The translations under genes and the position numbers were made by a program. DNA of 64,000 nucleotides, taken from Azoarcus sp. DN11. GTDB lineage: Bacteria; Pseudomonadota; Gammaproteobacteria; Burkholderiales; Rhodocyclaceae. The stretch's first letter is position 1; each line of letters begins with the position of its first letter. The notes beneath the pieces are model-generated. The model made no database searches, was not told the origin of the DNA, and saw only the letters and a list, made by a program, of their open reading frames with translations. Positions 1 to 8,792 of this stretch are shown in pieces. The stretch spans positions 3,038,001 to 3,102,000 of the forward strand of contig NZ_CP021731.1 in NCBI RefSeq assembly GCF_003628555.1, in the 5' to 3' direction.

Positions 1-236
1 TGCACGCGCGCACCTCGCCGCAGCACGCGCGCGGCGTCCTCGCCGCGCTGGCCCCACAGCGACACACTCATCCAGAATCCGCCGACCTGCTGATATTCGT
101 CGTTGGTCTGGTCGTAGGCGTAGTCGTCGAAGAACACGCGCATCTCGGCGACGACCTCATCGACCCCGTTGATTGGGACGTGCTTGAGGATCGGCGTATC
201 GCCGAGATTGCCTTTCCCGCGAAATACGTTCGGCAT
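1..236 (-). CDS. ssb: ICE single-stranded DNA-binding protein (3' end cut by window)
   Basis: The first 78 residues are visible; the rest runs off the left edge. The N-terminus (MPNVFRGKGNLG), an acidic FFDDYAYDQ segment and GGFWMSVSLWGQRGEDAARVL fit the OB-fold SSB/PriB-like proteins carried by PFGI-1-class ICEs, which bind single strands during transfer and replication. It is the last visible gene of a minus-strand run starting at parA. The start is the ATG at 236, followed immediately by family-like sequence. Assignment rests on motif resemblance only. Confidence 0.6.
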   Translation of the reverse strand, partial: MPNVFRGKGNLGDTPILKHVPINGVDEVVAEMRVFFDDYAYDQTNDEYQQVGGFWMSVSLWGQRGEDAARVLRRGARV

Positions 237-305
237 GTTGCACTCCTTGGCGTCGACGTAGAACACGACGGTGGCCGACGCCGGTGCCCGCCGCCGTGCG
301 GCATA

Positions 306-788
306 CTACGGATCGCGCTGCCGGGCATGCTTCAGGGCGAGGCGCGCCTCGATTTCACGCCGGTTGAGCTCGATGGCGCGCCGGTGGGTGCGCTCATACC
401 ACTCGCGCAGCGTCCCGGGGAGTTGGGCGAAATGGGCGTGGATGGCGCCCCAGGGGATGTGGCCGGCCCGGGGCCCGGCGCCTGCCGCACGCCAGCGCAG
501 TTGCACCTGCCCGGTCACAGTGCGCCGGTGGAGCGCCAAGTAGAAGGTGCGCCCTCGCACTCGGCGTGTGATTCGCGACAGTTCCTCCTGTTGGCGGTGA
601 ATCGTGTCGACACGGGCCTGCGCCTGCCGCACGTCGGCGGGGGCGCCGCCCCTACCCGTAAAGGCCTTTGCGTCAGCATCCGGTTGACAAGGCTTACTGT
701 CGCAGCGCTGGTCGACGACATCGGCAGCACCCGGCGGATCAGGTTGCGCCAACTCCGTTTCCGGCGCGTCAGTCGACCAGCCCATCAT
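306..788 (-). CDS. DUF3158-like ICE protein
   Basis: A 160-residue soluble protein of unknown function. The C-terminal two thirds (RVDTIHRQQEELSRITRRVRG, then YLALHRRTVTGQVQLRWR, then basic helices rich in R and E) resembles DUF3158 proteins that sit beside ssb and the PFL_4669 gene in this ICE class. I chose the ATG at 788 because GAGG lies 6 bases before it; the ATG at 800 is in frame and also possible. It overlaps the end of the upstream gene by about 20 bases, so the two are probably translationally coupled. No catalytic motif is visible. Confidence 0.55.
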   Translation of the reverse strand: MMGWSTDAPETELAQPDPPGAADVVDQRCDSKPCQPDADAKAFTGRGGAPADVRQAQARVDTIHRQQEELSRITRRVRGRTFYLALHRRTVTGQVQLRWRAAGAGPRAGHIPWGAIHAHFAQLPGTLREWYERTHRRAIELNRREIEARLALKHARQRDP

Positions 789-1914
789 CCGTTGCCTCAT
801 CGCCCGCTGCGCCACGTTCCGAATCGATGGCGGCGATCTCAGCGGCCACGCGCTCGAGCATGGCCTTCTCGGTGTCCGAAATCGAAATACGGCGCTGGGA
901 GTGGCGCGAGATCTGGTGGCCTGCGTAGATGCCTGCTGGCACAGCACCGAAGATACCGGTGACGGCTGCGACACGCTTCTGCGCATTGGCGTCGGCGCCG
1001 GGCAGGAAGTCGGCGCGGCTGAGCGGCAGCAGGTCCGGCTTGGTGAGCCAGTTCTCGAAGCGGATGAACTCCTCGAAAGCGGCGCGGATCGGCCGGGTGA
1101 ATTGACGGATGGCGTCATGCGCCTCCTTGTCGGAGAACAGGGCCTTGCGGCCAAGCGTCTTGACCACCCGGATGTAGTAGTCGAACTCCACGATCAGCTC
1201 GGCAATGACATAGCCGTACGGGCTGCGGAATCCGAGTTCCAGGACCTTCGGCTCGCGGGACTTGAGGATGCCGAAGCCCAGTCCCTTGTCGGCCCGCTTC
1301 TTGAGTTCGGCGCTGAGCAGGGTCGCCTGGCGGTCGAGTGCCCGCCTGAGCTCCGGGATGCGGTGGTCGGCACGAAGGAGCGCCCAGTCCGCGTATGGGT
1401 TGTTGTTGCGCGTGAGCGCCCACAATGCTTTCAGGCTCGAAGCGACCCGTTTGCCGCCCGGAATCGCGTTGTAGTGCCCCGCCGGGTCGCGTCGGCGGCC
1501 CATGAACATCCGAAAGCCCTCTTTTGTATGGAGGGTCATGGTGTCGACACCGTCGTCCACCAGCGAGCCGAGATCGCGTAGCTGGGTCGCGACCGCGGGT
1601 TCGACCGTGGCGTCGGCTCCCGCGGTGACCCGGTATTCAGCCTCCATCTGCTTGAGCTTGTCGCAGCGTTGAAGGTAGAGCTCGTAGCGCGCCCAGCGCG
1701 GATCGTGGGGATCGGGGTCGTCTGCCTCGATGAGATCGGCAAGCTTCTCGCGCTCCTTGGCAATGCTGTAACGATCGGGAAACGGGGAGCGATCGTCGGT
1801 CTCGAAGGGGATTGGGGTTCCGCCTGGAAAGACGGGATCGAGGAGTCCGGGCTGATCGTCGACAGGTGCCAGAGAGGACCGGGGGATCGGTGGGGCGATC
1901 GGGTGGGATGACAT
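769..1914 (-). CDS. Integrating conjugative element protein, PFL_4669 family (TIGR03761)
   Basis: A 381-residue protein whose core (TMTLHTKEGFRMFMGRR, then GGKRVASSLKALWAL, then NPYADWALL) is the signature of the TIGR03761 family found in PFGI-1/ICEclc-type elements. The family has no established biochemical role; its constant place near parAB and ssb suggests DNA metabolism or maintenance. The N-terminus is proline-rich and variable. The start at 1914 has AGAGGAAG just upstream. The downstream gene begins inside its 3' end. Confidence 0.85.
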   Translation of the reverse strand: MSSHPIAPPIPRSSLAPVDDQPGLLDPVFPGGTPIPFETDDRSPFPDRYSIAKEREKLADLIEADDPDPHDPRWARYELYLQRCDKLKQMEAEYRVTAGADATVEPAVATQLRDLGSLVDDGVDTMTLHTKEGFRMFMGRRRDPAGHYNAIPGGKRVASSLKALWALTRNNNPYADWALLRADHRIPELRRALDRQATLLSAELKKRADKGLGFGILKSREPKVLELGFRSPYGYVIAELIVEFDYYIRVVKTLGRKALFSDKEAHDAIRQFTRPIRAAFEEFIRFENWLTKPDLLPLSRADFLPGADANAQKRVAAVTGIFGAVPAGIYAGHQISRHSQRRISISDTEKAMLERVAAEIAAIDSERGAAGDEATDDGLVD

Positions 1915-1924
1915 TTGTCTTCCT

Positions 1925-2323
1925 CTAGGTGGCGTCGGTGAGGTCGTCCGCAGGCGACTCGACGGGTTGCAGTTGGGCCAGCGCCGGAATGGGCGTGAAT
2001 CCGGGTAGGAAGTCGCATTCGGGAAGGGGGCCGCTCAAGAGGTGCCGGAGCGCCGCCATGTCGACGATGTACGCGCCGGTGGCGCAGCGGACCTTGCGAC
2101 TGCGGATCAAACCGTGCCTTTCCAGGCGCAGCAAGGCGCGCTGGACAACCTGGTGTCCCAGCAGGGTGTACTCGGCCAGTGCGCGGCTGGAGATGCGCAC
2201 TGGCGCCCGATCTGCGGCCCGCCACAGCAAGGCGAGGAGGACGGCGGTGGCGGCGTAGTCACCGTCCAGGCGAACGAGAACCTCGAGGGTGATCTGCGGC
2301 TCGGAAAGGGAATGTCCGGACAT
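1925..2323 (-). CDS. Small winged-helix DNA-binding protein
   Basis: About 132 residues. Residues 10-75 contain a plausible winged helix: ISSRALAEYTLLGHQVVQRALLRLERHGLI has the spacing of helix 2, recognition helix and wing. It lies between the DUF2857-like gene and the PFL_4669 gene on the same strand, so it is probably a regulator or partition/replication accessory of the ICE. The ATG at 2323 lacks a strong ribosome site; an in-frame TTG at 2356 is the alternative start. Target and function are unknown. Confidence 0.5.
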   Translation of the reverse strand: MSGHSLSEPQITLEVLVRLDGDYAATAVLLALLWRAADRAPVRISSRALAEYTLLGHQVVQRALLRLERHGLIRSRKVRCATGAYIVDMAALRHLLSGPLPECDFLPGFTPIPALAQLQPVESPADDLTDAT

Positions 2324-2378
2324 CGGTGAAGCACGGCTGGGTAAATGGAATCCCAACGAAGTCGGCGTTGCTGTTGGG

Positions 2379-2429
2379 TTGGATGAATCCAGTGGTTTAC
2401 GGCTTTAACGTTGGATTGGATGAATCCAG
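2379..2429. repeat. 14-bp direct repeat pair
   Basis: TTGGATGAATCCAG occurs at 2379-2392 and again at 2416-2429. The right copy encodes the C-terminal residues of the DUF2857-like gene; the left copy lies just after its stop. This looks like a small local duplication of the gene's 3' end. Confidence 0.6.
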
Positions 2430-2990
2430 AAAATCGATGCCCTCGACATCCGCGTCGAACTCATGCACGACATGCCACAGCGTGGCGATCGAATGGTCCG
2501 GGAATGCGCGATGGAGTTCTACGAACTGACGTTGTGGCGGGTGCGTGCATCGAATTCGCGACCAGGCGTTATGGATCGCTTCACGTACGCTCGGATCGGG
2601 AAGGGCCGGCCGGCCGCGAGGCGGCGGATCGGGGCACAGCAGCGCGCGGTGCTGCTGAATCTCCGTCAGGGTCATTTTGAAGAGGTGAACCAGGAGCGGA
2701 GGCTGGGCGCCGTGCATCACGTGATATTCCATCAGCTGCCGCATTTCGGCGATCGCGCAGTGCCGTCGATAGGCGGCCTCGAGCGTTGCGGGATCGAAAT
2801 GAATGCAGACGTCGAGCTGAGGCATGCCGGCGATGGATGCGAGATCCCGTGCGGACGCGGCACGCAGGGTATCCAGAATCTCGGGGCTGAGCCCGGCCTC
2901 GAGCAGCGTCTGCAGCTCTCCGGTGTCGAGCAGGTGAATGAGATGCGACAGCAGCGCGTAGCGCAGCTGCTCACTTCTTATCGGGATCAT
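2397..2990 (-). CDS. DUF2857-like ICE protein
   Basis: A 197-residue soluble protein. Segments such as LLEAGLSPEILDTL, the middle LFKMTLTEIQQHRALL and the following RGRP are reminiscent of DUF2857 proteins (STY4528 neighbourhood), which occur next to parB in related islands. Function unknown; the helix before RGRP could be a helix-turn-helix. The start is well supported, with an AGGAGGAGG ribosome site in the 10-base gap after parB, so the two genes form one operon. Confidence 0.5.
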   Translation of the reverse strand: MIPIRSEQLRYALLSHLIHLLDTGELQTLLEAGLSPEILDTLRAASARDLASIAGMPQLDVCIHFDPATLEAAYRRHCAIAEMRQLMEYHVMHGAQPPLLVHLFKMTLTEIQQHRALLCPDPPPRGRPALPDPSVREAIHNAWSRIRCTHPPQRQFVELHRAFPDHSIATLWHVVHEFDADVEGIDFLDSSNPTLKP

Positions 2991-2999
2991 CTCCTCCTC

Positions 3000-4433
3000 C
3001 TAGTTGTCCTCGGCGGTGGGTGGCTTCTCCGTGCATGCGCGGTGATACGCGTCGATCAGCGAACGCGTGAGCGACCACGACGCCGGATGTCGCAGCAGGG
3101 CCACAACGGGGTCGTCGGCTTCCCCATCGCCCCCCTCAGCCGACAGGGCGAGCTGCGCCAAGAGCCGGTGCGCCCCATGGCGTTCGGGCTCTCCGGACGC
3201 GTCGGAGGGCATGCGAAGCGGCTCAACGCTGAATCCCGCCCGCCGGCCGGCGTCCTGGCGAATGCAGTCCGAGAGCTTGAATGCGGCAGCGAAGTCGCCC
3301 AGCCGCCTCGAAAAGCGCGTGTCGGCCCGCCCCGCGGGGGTCACTCGCGCAGCGTGTCCGGTGCCGTCCGTCGCCTCGGGCACCGCCTCCTTCGGGGGCT
3401 CGGTCAGGAGGCGGTGGATCTCCGCAAAAGCAAGCTGCCCCTCGGCGCCGGCGACCGCCACGAGCGCACGCTCCACGGCCGCTTGCACGCATTGCGCGAG
3501 CGCCGCGAACTGGGCGGTCATGCGAGACAGGATCATCTCGACCTCGGGCTTGGTGAGCCGCGGCGGCTCGTCCATGTCGCGAACGGCATTGATCCCCGTC
3601 GCCACCTCGGCGATGAGCTCGTCGAAGGCGGTCTTGCGCACGTAGGGGGCCAGGTTGATCGCATCGGCAAGCTTTTCCAGGCACCCGAAACGGCTTCGAA
3701 TGGCCCCCGCGCTCTCGTGGGTGAGGTGCGGGCCGATCGGCGCCAGGTAATCCACGGCGAAGAGGAGATTGGCGGCCGTCGCGCCATGAAGCTTCAATCC
3801 GCAACCCCGCGCGCGCTCCGCTAGCTCGCGCAGCGACAGAGGCCGCTTCAGCTCGCACTCGAGCTCGCTCTTGAGGAGCGCCACCCCTCGCCCCCGCTCC
3901 CAGAACGTGATGTCGCCTCGGTTCTCGTTCTCGGCCAGATGCGCCGCAATGACATCGCTTTCACTCACCCACGGGCGCACCACCACGTGGATCCATTCGT
4001 AGCGGGGATCATGGGTCTCAAGCCACAGCTCCTGCATGATCTGCAGCCGCGTGTTGCCGCCGAAATAGCACATGTACCGCCCCGCACCGGGCCGGCGCGT
4101 CACCGAGAGGGCTTCGGTGAGACCGCCGCGCGATTCGATCGATGCGCGAATGTCCGCATAGCGCGGATTGGTCCGGATTCGTGGGTTCTTGTCGTAGCAG
4201 TCGATCTCCATGCAGCGCATCAAGCTCCAGCCGTCCACGTCCTCGCCCGGCTGGAGGTCAGCCGCGGCGTTGGTCGGGCCCTTGACCGCCAGGCTATGCT
4301 GGGCGAGCAGCGCGCGACGCTCCCCGGTCGTGGCATTGGAGGACGCTTGCGGCTGGAGCTTTCCCCGCTTTTCCATGTGCTGGGCCAGCTCCTTGACGGA
4401 GATGGAGTCAGGCAATCGCGTTCTGGGCGTCAT
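3000..4433 (-). CDS. parB: ParB-family partition protein, PFGI-1 class (TIGR03764)
   Basis: A 477-residue ParB/Spo0J-type protein for segregation of the circular or replicating ICE. Residues 60-150 hold the ParB/sulfiredoxin-like domain: NPRIRTNPRYADIRASIESRGGLTEAL, then the GGNTRLQIMQEL motif and HLAENENRGDITFWERG. A helix-turn-helix follows (LSLRELAERARGCGLKLHG). The C-terminal 200 residues are ICE-specific and poorly conserved. The ATG at 4433 lies 26 bases inside the end of parA, indicating coupling; the upstream extension of the open frame overlaps parA and was discarded. Confidence 0.9.
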   Translation of the reverse strand: MTPRTRLPDSISVKELAQHMEKRGKLQPQASSNATTGERRALLAQHSLAVKGPTNAAADLQPGEDVDGWSLMRCMEIDCYDKNPRIRTNPRYADIRASIESRGGLTEALSVTRRPGAGRYMCYFGGNTRLQIMQELWLETHDPRYEWIHVVVRPWVSESDVIAAHLAENENRGDITFWERGRGVALLKSELECELKRPLSLRELAERARGCGLKLHGATAANLLFAVDYLAPIGPHLTHESAGAIRSRFGCLEKLADAINLAPYVRKTAFDELIAEVATGINAVRDMDEPPRLTKPEVEMILSRMTAQFAALAQCVQAAVERALVAVAGAEGQLAFAEIHRLLTEPPKEAVPEATDGTGHAARVTPAGRADTRFSRRLGDFAAAFKLSDCIRQDAGRRAGFSVEPLRMPSDASGEPERHGAHRLLAQLALSAEGGDGEADDPVVALLRHPASWSLTRSLIDAYHRACTEKPPTAEDN

Positions 4434-5313
4434 GGTCACCGCCAACCTCGCAGGGGGCTCCGGGCGGCACACCGGCGTGGATGCCGTCGAGGCTCGGAAT
4501 GAGCTCCCACAGGAGCGCATGCATTGCAGGACACGCCTTGACCGGGTCGACCCAGTGGACCGGGACCTGGGCAGTGGCAGCATTGCGGTACGCAACGGCG
4601 TGCGGGATGACCGTCTTCAGGAGCAGGACCTTGCACTTGAGTTGCTGATAGCTCTCGCAAATGGCCTTGCCGATCTCACGTGCATCGCGGGTGTTCTCGT
4701 GACGGTAGATCATCGCCAGCATTTGCGGCACGGAGATGCCGAATGCAGCAGCCGTTTCGACGCGGTTCAGCAATTCCTCAGTGCCCGACAGGAACTCGCG
4801 CGCGGAGAGGATATCGGGCGAGATCGGCGAAAGGAGCACATCGGCTGCCAGGACTGCGGCATCCTGAAGGTGCCCCACCGCGCCCTGGGTGTCGATGAGC
4901 ACGACATCGTAGTGCTCATGCAGCAGCGGACTGCGCAAGGCGAGCTTGATGCGCAGCGCGCTGTCCATGCGCGGCGCCAGCCAGTCCTGGAGCGTTCCCT
5001 GCGGCGCATCGGAGATGACGATGTCCAGGCAGCCATTCGGGTTGAGCCGCGGCTGGCGACGCAGTGGCATGGGCGCGAGCGCGAAGTCGATAGTCGAAAT
5101 GCAGTCGTCTGTGAGCGCGCCCTGCTTGATCATTTGCGTCAGTCCGTGCCGCGCCCTCTTGGCAATGGGGTAATAGCGACTGAGGCTCGGCTGCACATCG
5201 GCATCGACCAGCAAGACACGCATGCCGATGTCAGCGAGCAGCGCGCCGAGGTTAGCGGTCAGGGTGGATTTCCCGACGCCTCCTTTAGTCGATACGGTGC
5301 TGTAGACGATCAT
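4408..5313 (-). CDS. parA: ParA-family partition ATPase
   Basis: A 301-residue ParA/Soj ATPase that with ParB should position and stabilise the element. The deviant Walker A KGGVGKST is at residues 10-17, followed by LLVDADVQPSLSRYY (A') and VVLIDTQGAVG-like Walker B around residue 150. The ATG at 5313 is preceded by GGAGGAGG; longer upstream sequence lacks ParA similarity. parA heads the minus-strand operon parA-parB-DUF2857-winged helix-PFL_4669-DUF3158-ssb. In ICEclc-type elements this gene is also called soj. Confidence 0.92.
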   Translation of the reverse strand: MIVYSTVSTKGGVGKSTLTANLGALLADIGMRVLLVDADVQPSLSRYYPIAKRARHGLTQMIKQGALTDDCISTIDFALAPMPLRRQPRLNPNGCLDIVISDAPQGTLQDWLAPRMDSALRIKLALRSPLLHEHYDVVLIDTQGAVGHLQDAAVLAADVLLSPISPDILSAREFLSGTEELLNRVETAAAFGISVPQMLAMIYRHENTRDAREIGKAICESYQQLKCKVLLLKTVIPHAVAYRNAATAQVPVHWVDPVKACPAMHALLWELIPSLDGIHAGVPPGAPCEVGGDHDAQNAIA

Positions 5314-5450
5314 CCGACCTCCTCCGGTGAAGCAGCGGCGAGCAGGGGACGAAAGCGAAGGGAAAGCATGGGTGCCGGCGAGGTGAAGCTGCGGCACATG
5401 CGCATGAAGCGACGAGGGCGTCCCGGATGGAATGGAGCGTATTCCTAAAC

Positions 5451-5479
5451 AGAATTGAACATCATCCTCGGCTTGTCAA
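5451..5479 (-). promoter_or_regulatory. Probable sigma-70 promoter of the parA operon
   Basis: Reading the minus strand, a perfect -35 box TTGACA (5474-5479) is followed after 17 bases by a weak -10 box AATTCT (5451-5456). It lies about 140 bases before the parA start, leaving a leader long enough for autoregulation by ParA or ParB. Confidence 0.45.
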
Positions 5480-5560
5480 CGCCGATACATCCCGAAACAC
5501 GCAACTGGCATGGGGACCGGATCCCTGGTTGAGCAGGTTTGGCAACCGCGAGCAAGCGGA

Positions 5561-7711
5561 TCACGAGGATGCACCGGATTGCTCGGACGAGTCGGGATCG
5601 ACAAAGGACACAATGTTCGGATTCGATGGCGGGACAGGATTGAACCAGTGCTCGGGGTGCTTGATCACGACGGCTGCGAGTTTTCCTACGCGTTTTCCGC
5701 CGCGGCCGAGAACGCCGAAGTGATGAACGTTCGAGTTTCCGGGCCCGACCAAGTGCCAGCGCGCCTTGATGACTTGCCGCTGGATGCCGATGCCCAGCTT
5801 GTCCGACGGGCTCGCATCAGGATCCATCCCGTTGCCGTCGTCACCGTAGAGCGCCGCGAAGTCGCGGAATGTCCGCGGGGAGACGAGTGCCATCCCTTCT
5901 GGCACGAAATGGACCGGCGCGCCGGCTTCGTTGTAGGGGATGGATCCATCAGCGATCCCCTGTTGCAGCCACGCCATGAAGCGAACGGCTGCATCGCTGG
6001 GCGTCTCGTGAATGGACTTGGCGTCGTCGGTGTCCGACTTTGGCACGGATGCGAACGGAGTAACGGGTCGCGTGGCTGAAGGCGGTCGGCGGCGGGGCCT
6101 CCCGGATGTAGTGGCCGCGGATGTCACCGAGTCGTCATCCGAGAGGAATTCGTCTTTTCGGCCGAGATTCGCGGTCGTGGCTGGTACCTCGTGCCCCTTG
6201 GCTTCGCTGGTCTTCACCTCGCTCGTCGGCTGATCACGACCCGTGGATGGCCTGGTCGCCGCATGGGCGGGCTTGGGAGGAGGAATATCGGGCGGCGTCA
6301 GCGGACCCGAGGCGCGTTGCCGCTCAGGGCGATCACCGGGCTTTGGTGCCCCGCCCTGGCCGTCGCCCGGTGGTTCGTCCGCTCGCTTGTCCCGTGTCTT
6401 TCGGGGCGGTTTGACGACGAGTTCGCCATCGAAGTCGGACGGGTAGTCGTCGGCCGAATCGAAGAGCTTCACCAAGGGGAACTTCAGCACCGCGAACTCG
6501 TGGGCGTACCCCTCGCCGCGGACCTCCACGTACCAGATCGCCTGACCGGTGTCGGGGTTGCGCTCCAGCAGCCCGTAGTCCTGCCAAGTGTCGAACAGCC
6601 GGTCGTTCTTGGCCGGACCGGGAATGCTCGCGCCGTCGTCCGGATTGGTGTGTGCGATCTCTTCCCGTACCGTGTCCGCGAGCCGCTTCGCCACAAACCA
6701 GGCTGCGCCAGCGCCGATCCAACCTGCCGCGCCGTCCCGGTTGAGCGGCAACGCACCTTGGCGCAGCAGCCGGCGTATGGCGCTCATCAGCTGGTCGACC
6801 AGCGGGACGGCTGCAGCAGTCGCGAACTGGTTGCGTGGGCCATGCTGCAGGTTGGTCGCGGCCGAGCGGCGATCGGCTTGGCGCACAATCTCGGTCAGCA
6901 CGCCGGTTGCGTCATCGCCCGACCAGGCAGCCTCGAGCTGGCGCATGACCGACGGTTCGCGCGCCACAAACGCCAGGGCTGTTGCAGGGACGATCCTCGG
7001 CGCCAGCACCAGCGGCAGGCGACGGTGCGCGCCGTAGTTGCGTTCGGCTTTCGGCGCGAATCGCACCTCGTATTCGACCGCGCCGGCGGTCGGCATGTCG
7101 CCGGATACCGGAAGCCATTGCCGTCCGGGGCCGCCTGGTCGGTCGGCGACACTCACCCGCAAGTCGGTCATCGGTTTGCCGATGTCGTGGAACAGCGCGG
7201 CGAGAATGACGGCGTAGGTCCAGTGATCACGCTGGGCGTCGATCGCCTCGGCGGCGCCGCCCTTGGGCAGCAGGTATCCATTGCGCAAGGTGACCGCTGC
7301 ATGGAGTACCTCGATCGTGTGGGCGGCCAAGCCGCCGACATGGGCGTGATGGTGCGCTTCGCTGGCCGGCAAGAGCTGCACGAACCGCAGGTAGCCGAGG
7401 ATCGCGGGCGCGACGTCGCGATCCCAAGTGGATTGGCTCAGTTTCGATTCACGATGGATCTGTTGCAGCGCGTTCGAAAGCTTGCATACCTGGACCAGGG
7501 TCGGCGCGTCGAGGACCCTGAGCCAGCCGCTTCGGCTGGCCGCCAGGCCGGGGGCGGCAAGGGCACCGGTGGCCGGTGCACCCGCCATCGTCTGCTCCGC
7601 ATCGGCATCGGCCGGACGCTGTCGCACGGCCCGTTCGCGGTAAATGGACCAGCCGAGCCAGCCGGCCAGCGCTGCCGCAGCCAGGAAACATGTGGCGGCA
7701 AGAGCGGCCAT
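5561..7711 (-). CDS. traI: MobH-family relaxase TraI (TIGR03760)
   Basis: A 716-residue relaxase that should nick oriT and pilot the transferred strand. Residues 1-25 form a hydrophobic N-terminal segment. The MobH domain shows the histidine cluster HHHAHVGGLAAHT (about residues 117-130) and the HD motif HDIGKPMTD (about 180), the HD-hydrolase-like metal site of this relaxase family. A long P/K/R-rich linker (about 470-600) leads to the conserved C-terminal TraI_2 domain (AVRFMAWLQQGIADGSIPYNEAGAPVHFV read in parts). The ATG at 7711 was chosen because it starts the family sequence directly after the neighbouring gene's stop. Confidence 0.93.
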   Translation of the reverse strand: MAALAATCFLAAAALAGWLGWSIYRERAVRQRPADADAEQTMAGAPATGALAAPGLAASRSGWLRVLDAPTLVQVCKLSNALQQIHRESKLSQSTWDRDVAPAILGYLRFVQLLPASEAHHHAHVGGLAAHTIEVLHAAVTLRNGYLLPKGGAAEAIDAQRDHWTYAVILAALFHDIGKPMTDLRVSVADRPGGPGRQWLPVSGDMPTAGAVEYEVRFAPKAERNYGAHRRLPLVLAPRIVPATALAFVAREPSVMRQLEAAWSGDDATGVLTEIVRQADRRSAATNLQHGPRNQFATAAAVPLVDQLMSAIRRLLRQGALPLNRDGAAGWIGAGAAWFVAKRLADTVREEIAHTNPDDGASIPGPAKNDRLFDTWQDYGLLERNPDTGQAIWYVEVRGEGYAHEFAVLKFPLVKLFDSADDYPSDFDGELVVKPPRKTRDKRADEPPGDGQGGAPKPGDRPERQRASGPLTPPDIPPPKPAHAATRPSTGRDQPTSEVKTSEAKGHEVPATTANLGRKDEFLSDDDSVTSAATTSGRPRRRPPSATRPVTPFASVPKSDTDDAKSIHETPSDAAVRFMAWLQQGIADGSIPYNEAGAPVHFVPEGMALVSPRTFRDFAALYGDDGNGMDPDASPSDKLGIGIQRQVIKARWHLVGPGNSNVHHFGVLGRGGKRVGKLAAVVIKHPEHWFNPVPPSNPNIVSFVDPDSSEQSGASS

Positions 7712-7715
7712 GGGG

Positions 7716-8174
7716 TCAGCCCCGAAGGTTGCGGATCTGAGCCGCGCAGAACTGCGCCAGCAGCCACTTCTGCAGCACTTCCGGCGGTGGCGATGGTCGC
7801 TCGGACTCCCAGACCTCGACGGTCGTACCTCGGCAGAACGAGGAGAAGGTTTCGACCAGCGGCTTCCACTTCTCGTCGTCGCGTTTCGCGCGGTACCGAC
7901 AGAACGGCAGGGTGGCCAGATCCGCCGCGAGCTGGGCTGGATCAGCCGGCCGCAGGGCATCCACGTAATGCGCCAGCAGGTCGCGGACCGTCAAGACCGG
8001 GTCATCCTCCGGATAGAGGTACGCCTCCAGGCCATCGTATCGTCCGAGCCAGCATAGCAGCACGTTGCGCCATCTCGGCTCTCCAAGGCCCTCCAGGAAA
8101 TGACCGATGGTCATGACGGCCCGGGTACGGGCCTCCTGCTGGTGCGGGGGAATCGGCGGGGGCAGGTCGTTCAT
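7716..8174 (-). CDS. Uncharacterised protein upstream of the relaxase
   Basis: A 152-residue soluble protein with a proline-rich start (MNDLPPPIPPH) and many aromatic residues in the middle (WRNVLLCWLGRYDGLEAYLY). I do not recognise the family. It ends 4 bases before traI on the same strand, so the two are surely co-transcribed, and a role as relaxase accessory or oriT-binding factor is possible but only inferred from position. It is the first gene of the minus-strand block facing the divergent conjugation operon. Confidence 0.6.
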   Translation of the reverse strand: MNDLPPPIPPHQQEARTRAVMTIGHFLEGLGEPRWRNVLLCWLGRYDGLEAYLYPEDDPVLTVRDLLAHYVDALRPADPAQLAADLATLPFCRYRAKRDDEKWKPLVETFSSFCRGTTVEVWESERPSPPPEVLQKWLLAQFCAAQIRNLRG

Positions 8175-8792
8175 CACGAAAACACCTCTGAAAGGTGCGA
8201 GTTGTTCTTCTTCACGTCTTGGCCCAAGCCGTGGACGGCCGCTCGCGGCCGCGCATGGCACATCTCACTTTAGGCATAGGACAGGGGATTTGGCGAGGAC
8301 TCGACGGCACCCGCGATTGCCGGATCGCGACTAGAGCGTGCCGCAATTCACCCTTTCTGTCCGCACCAAAATCGCGCCAGGTTTTTCGACTTTCCGCTTG
8401 ACATGCCACAGTGGTTGTACCGGAACCTTTGGCGCATTTGCCGCCAGGCCGCTCCAGGCGGTCTGGCGGCCCGTCTCCCGTCGGCCTTTGCCGCAAGGCG
8501 CCCCGTACCGGTAAATCCTTCGCCCAGCGGAATTTGAGCTGGGCGCCCTTTCGGGTTGGGCCTGTAGTCCCGTAGAAGGCGGGCCGCCACCGGCCGCCCA
8601 CCCTTGCGCCCTTTCGCCAACCATTTTCTTCCCCGCGATGCAAGGCGAAACTCGAAAAATGTTTTTCGAATTTCGGGCTGCAAGACGCAAACGCGCTCGC
8701 CACACTGCGCCCCGTGACTGGCCGCTGACCCCGGCAGCCCGGCGTCCTCACCGCTCCCGGCGGGGACGCCTCCCCTCACGGAGCAGACCCAC
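8175..8792. other. Divergent spacer with several inverted repeats; candidate oriT/regulatory region
   Basis: No gene is visible in these 618 bases between the relaxase block and the conjugation operon. Hairpin-forming repeats include 8440-8447 with 8463-8470 (GCCGCCAG/CTGGCGGC), 8522-8528 with 8538-8544 (GCCCAGC/GCTGGGC) and the near-perfect palindrome at 8646-8675. In MobH elements oriT often lies next to the relaxase gene, so this is the best oriT candidate in the window; that is inference. It must also carry two divergent promoters, which I could not place. Confidence 0.4.
8646..8675. repeat. 28-bp near-perfect palindrome
   Basis: Arms CGAAACTCGAAAAA (8646-8659) and TTTTTCGAATTTCG (8662-8675) match at 13 of 14 positions with a 2-base centre. 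The short spacer and A/T-rich core suggest a protein-binding operator or oriT-type repeat rather than a terminator. It lies about 120 bases before pilL. Confidence 0.6.

Noticed and set aside
7712..7960. Upstream extension of traI
   Set aside because: The frame is open further upstream but overlaps the preceding gene and has shadow-type composition; relaxase-like sequence starts at the ATG at 7711.
8340..8425. Possible third copy of leader family 2 in the relaxase spacer
   Set aside because: Only a few short words are shared and the promoter, hairpins and TTTCCTTGCT segment are missing.
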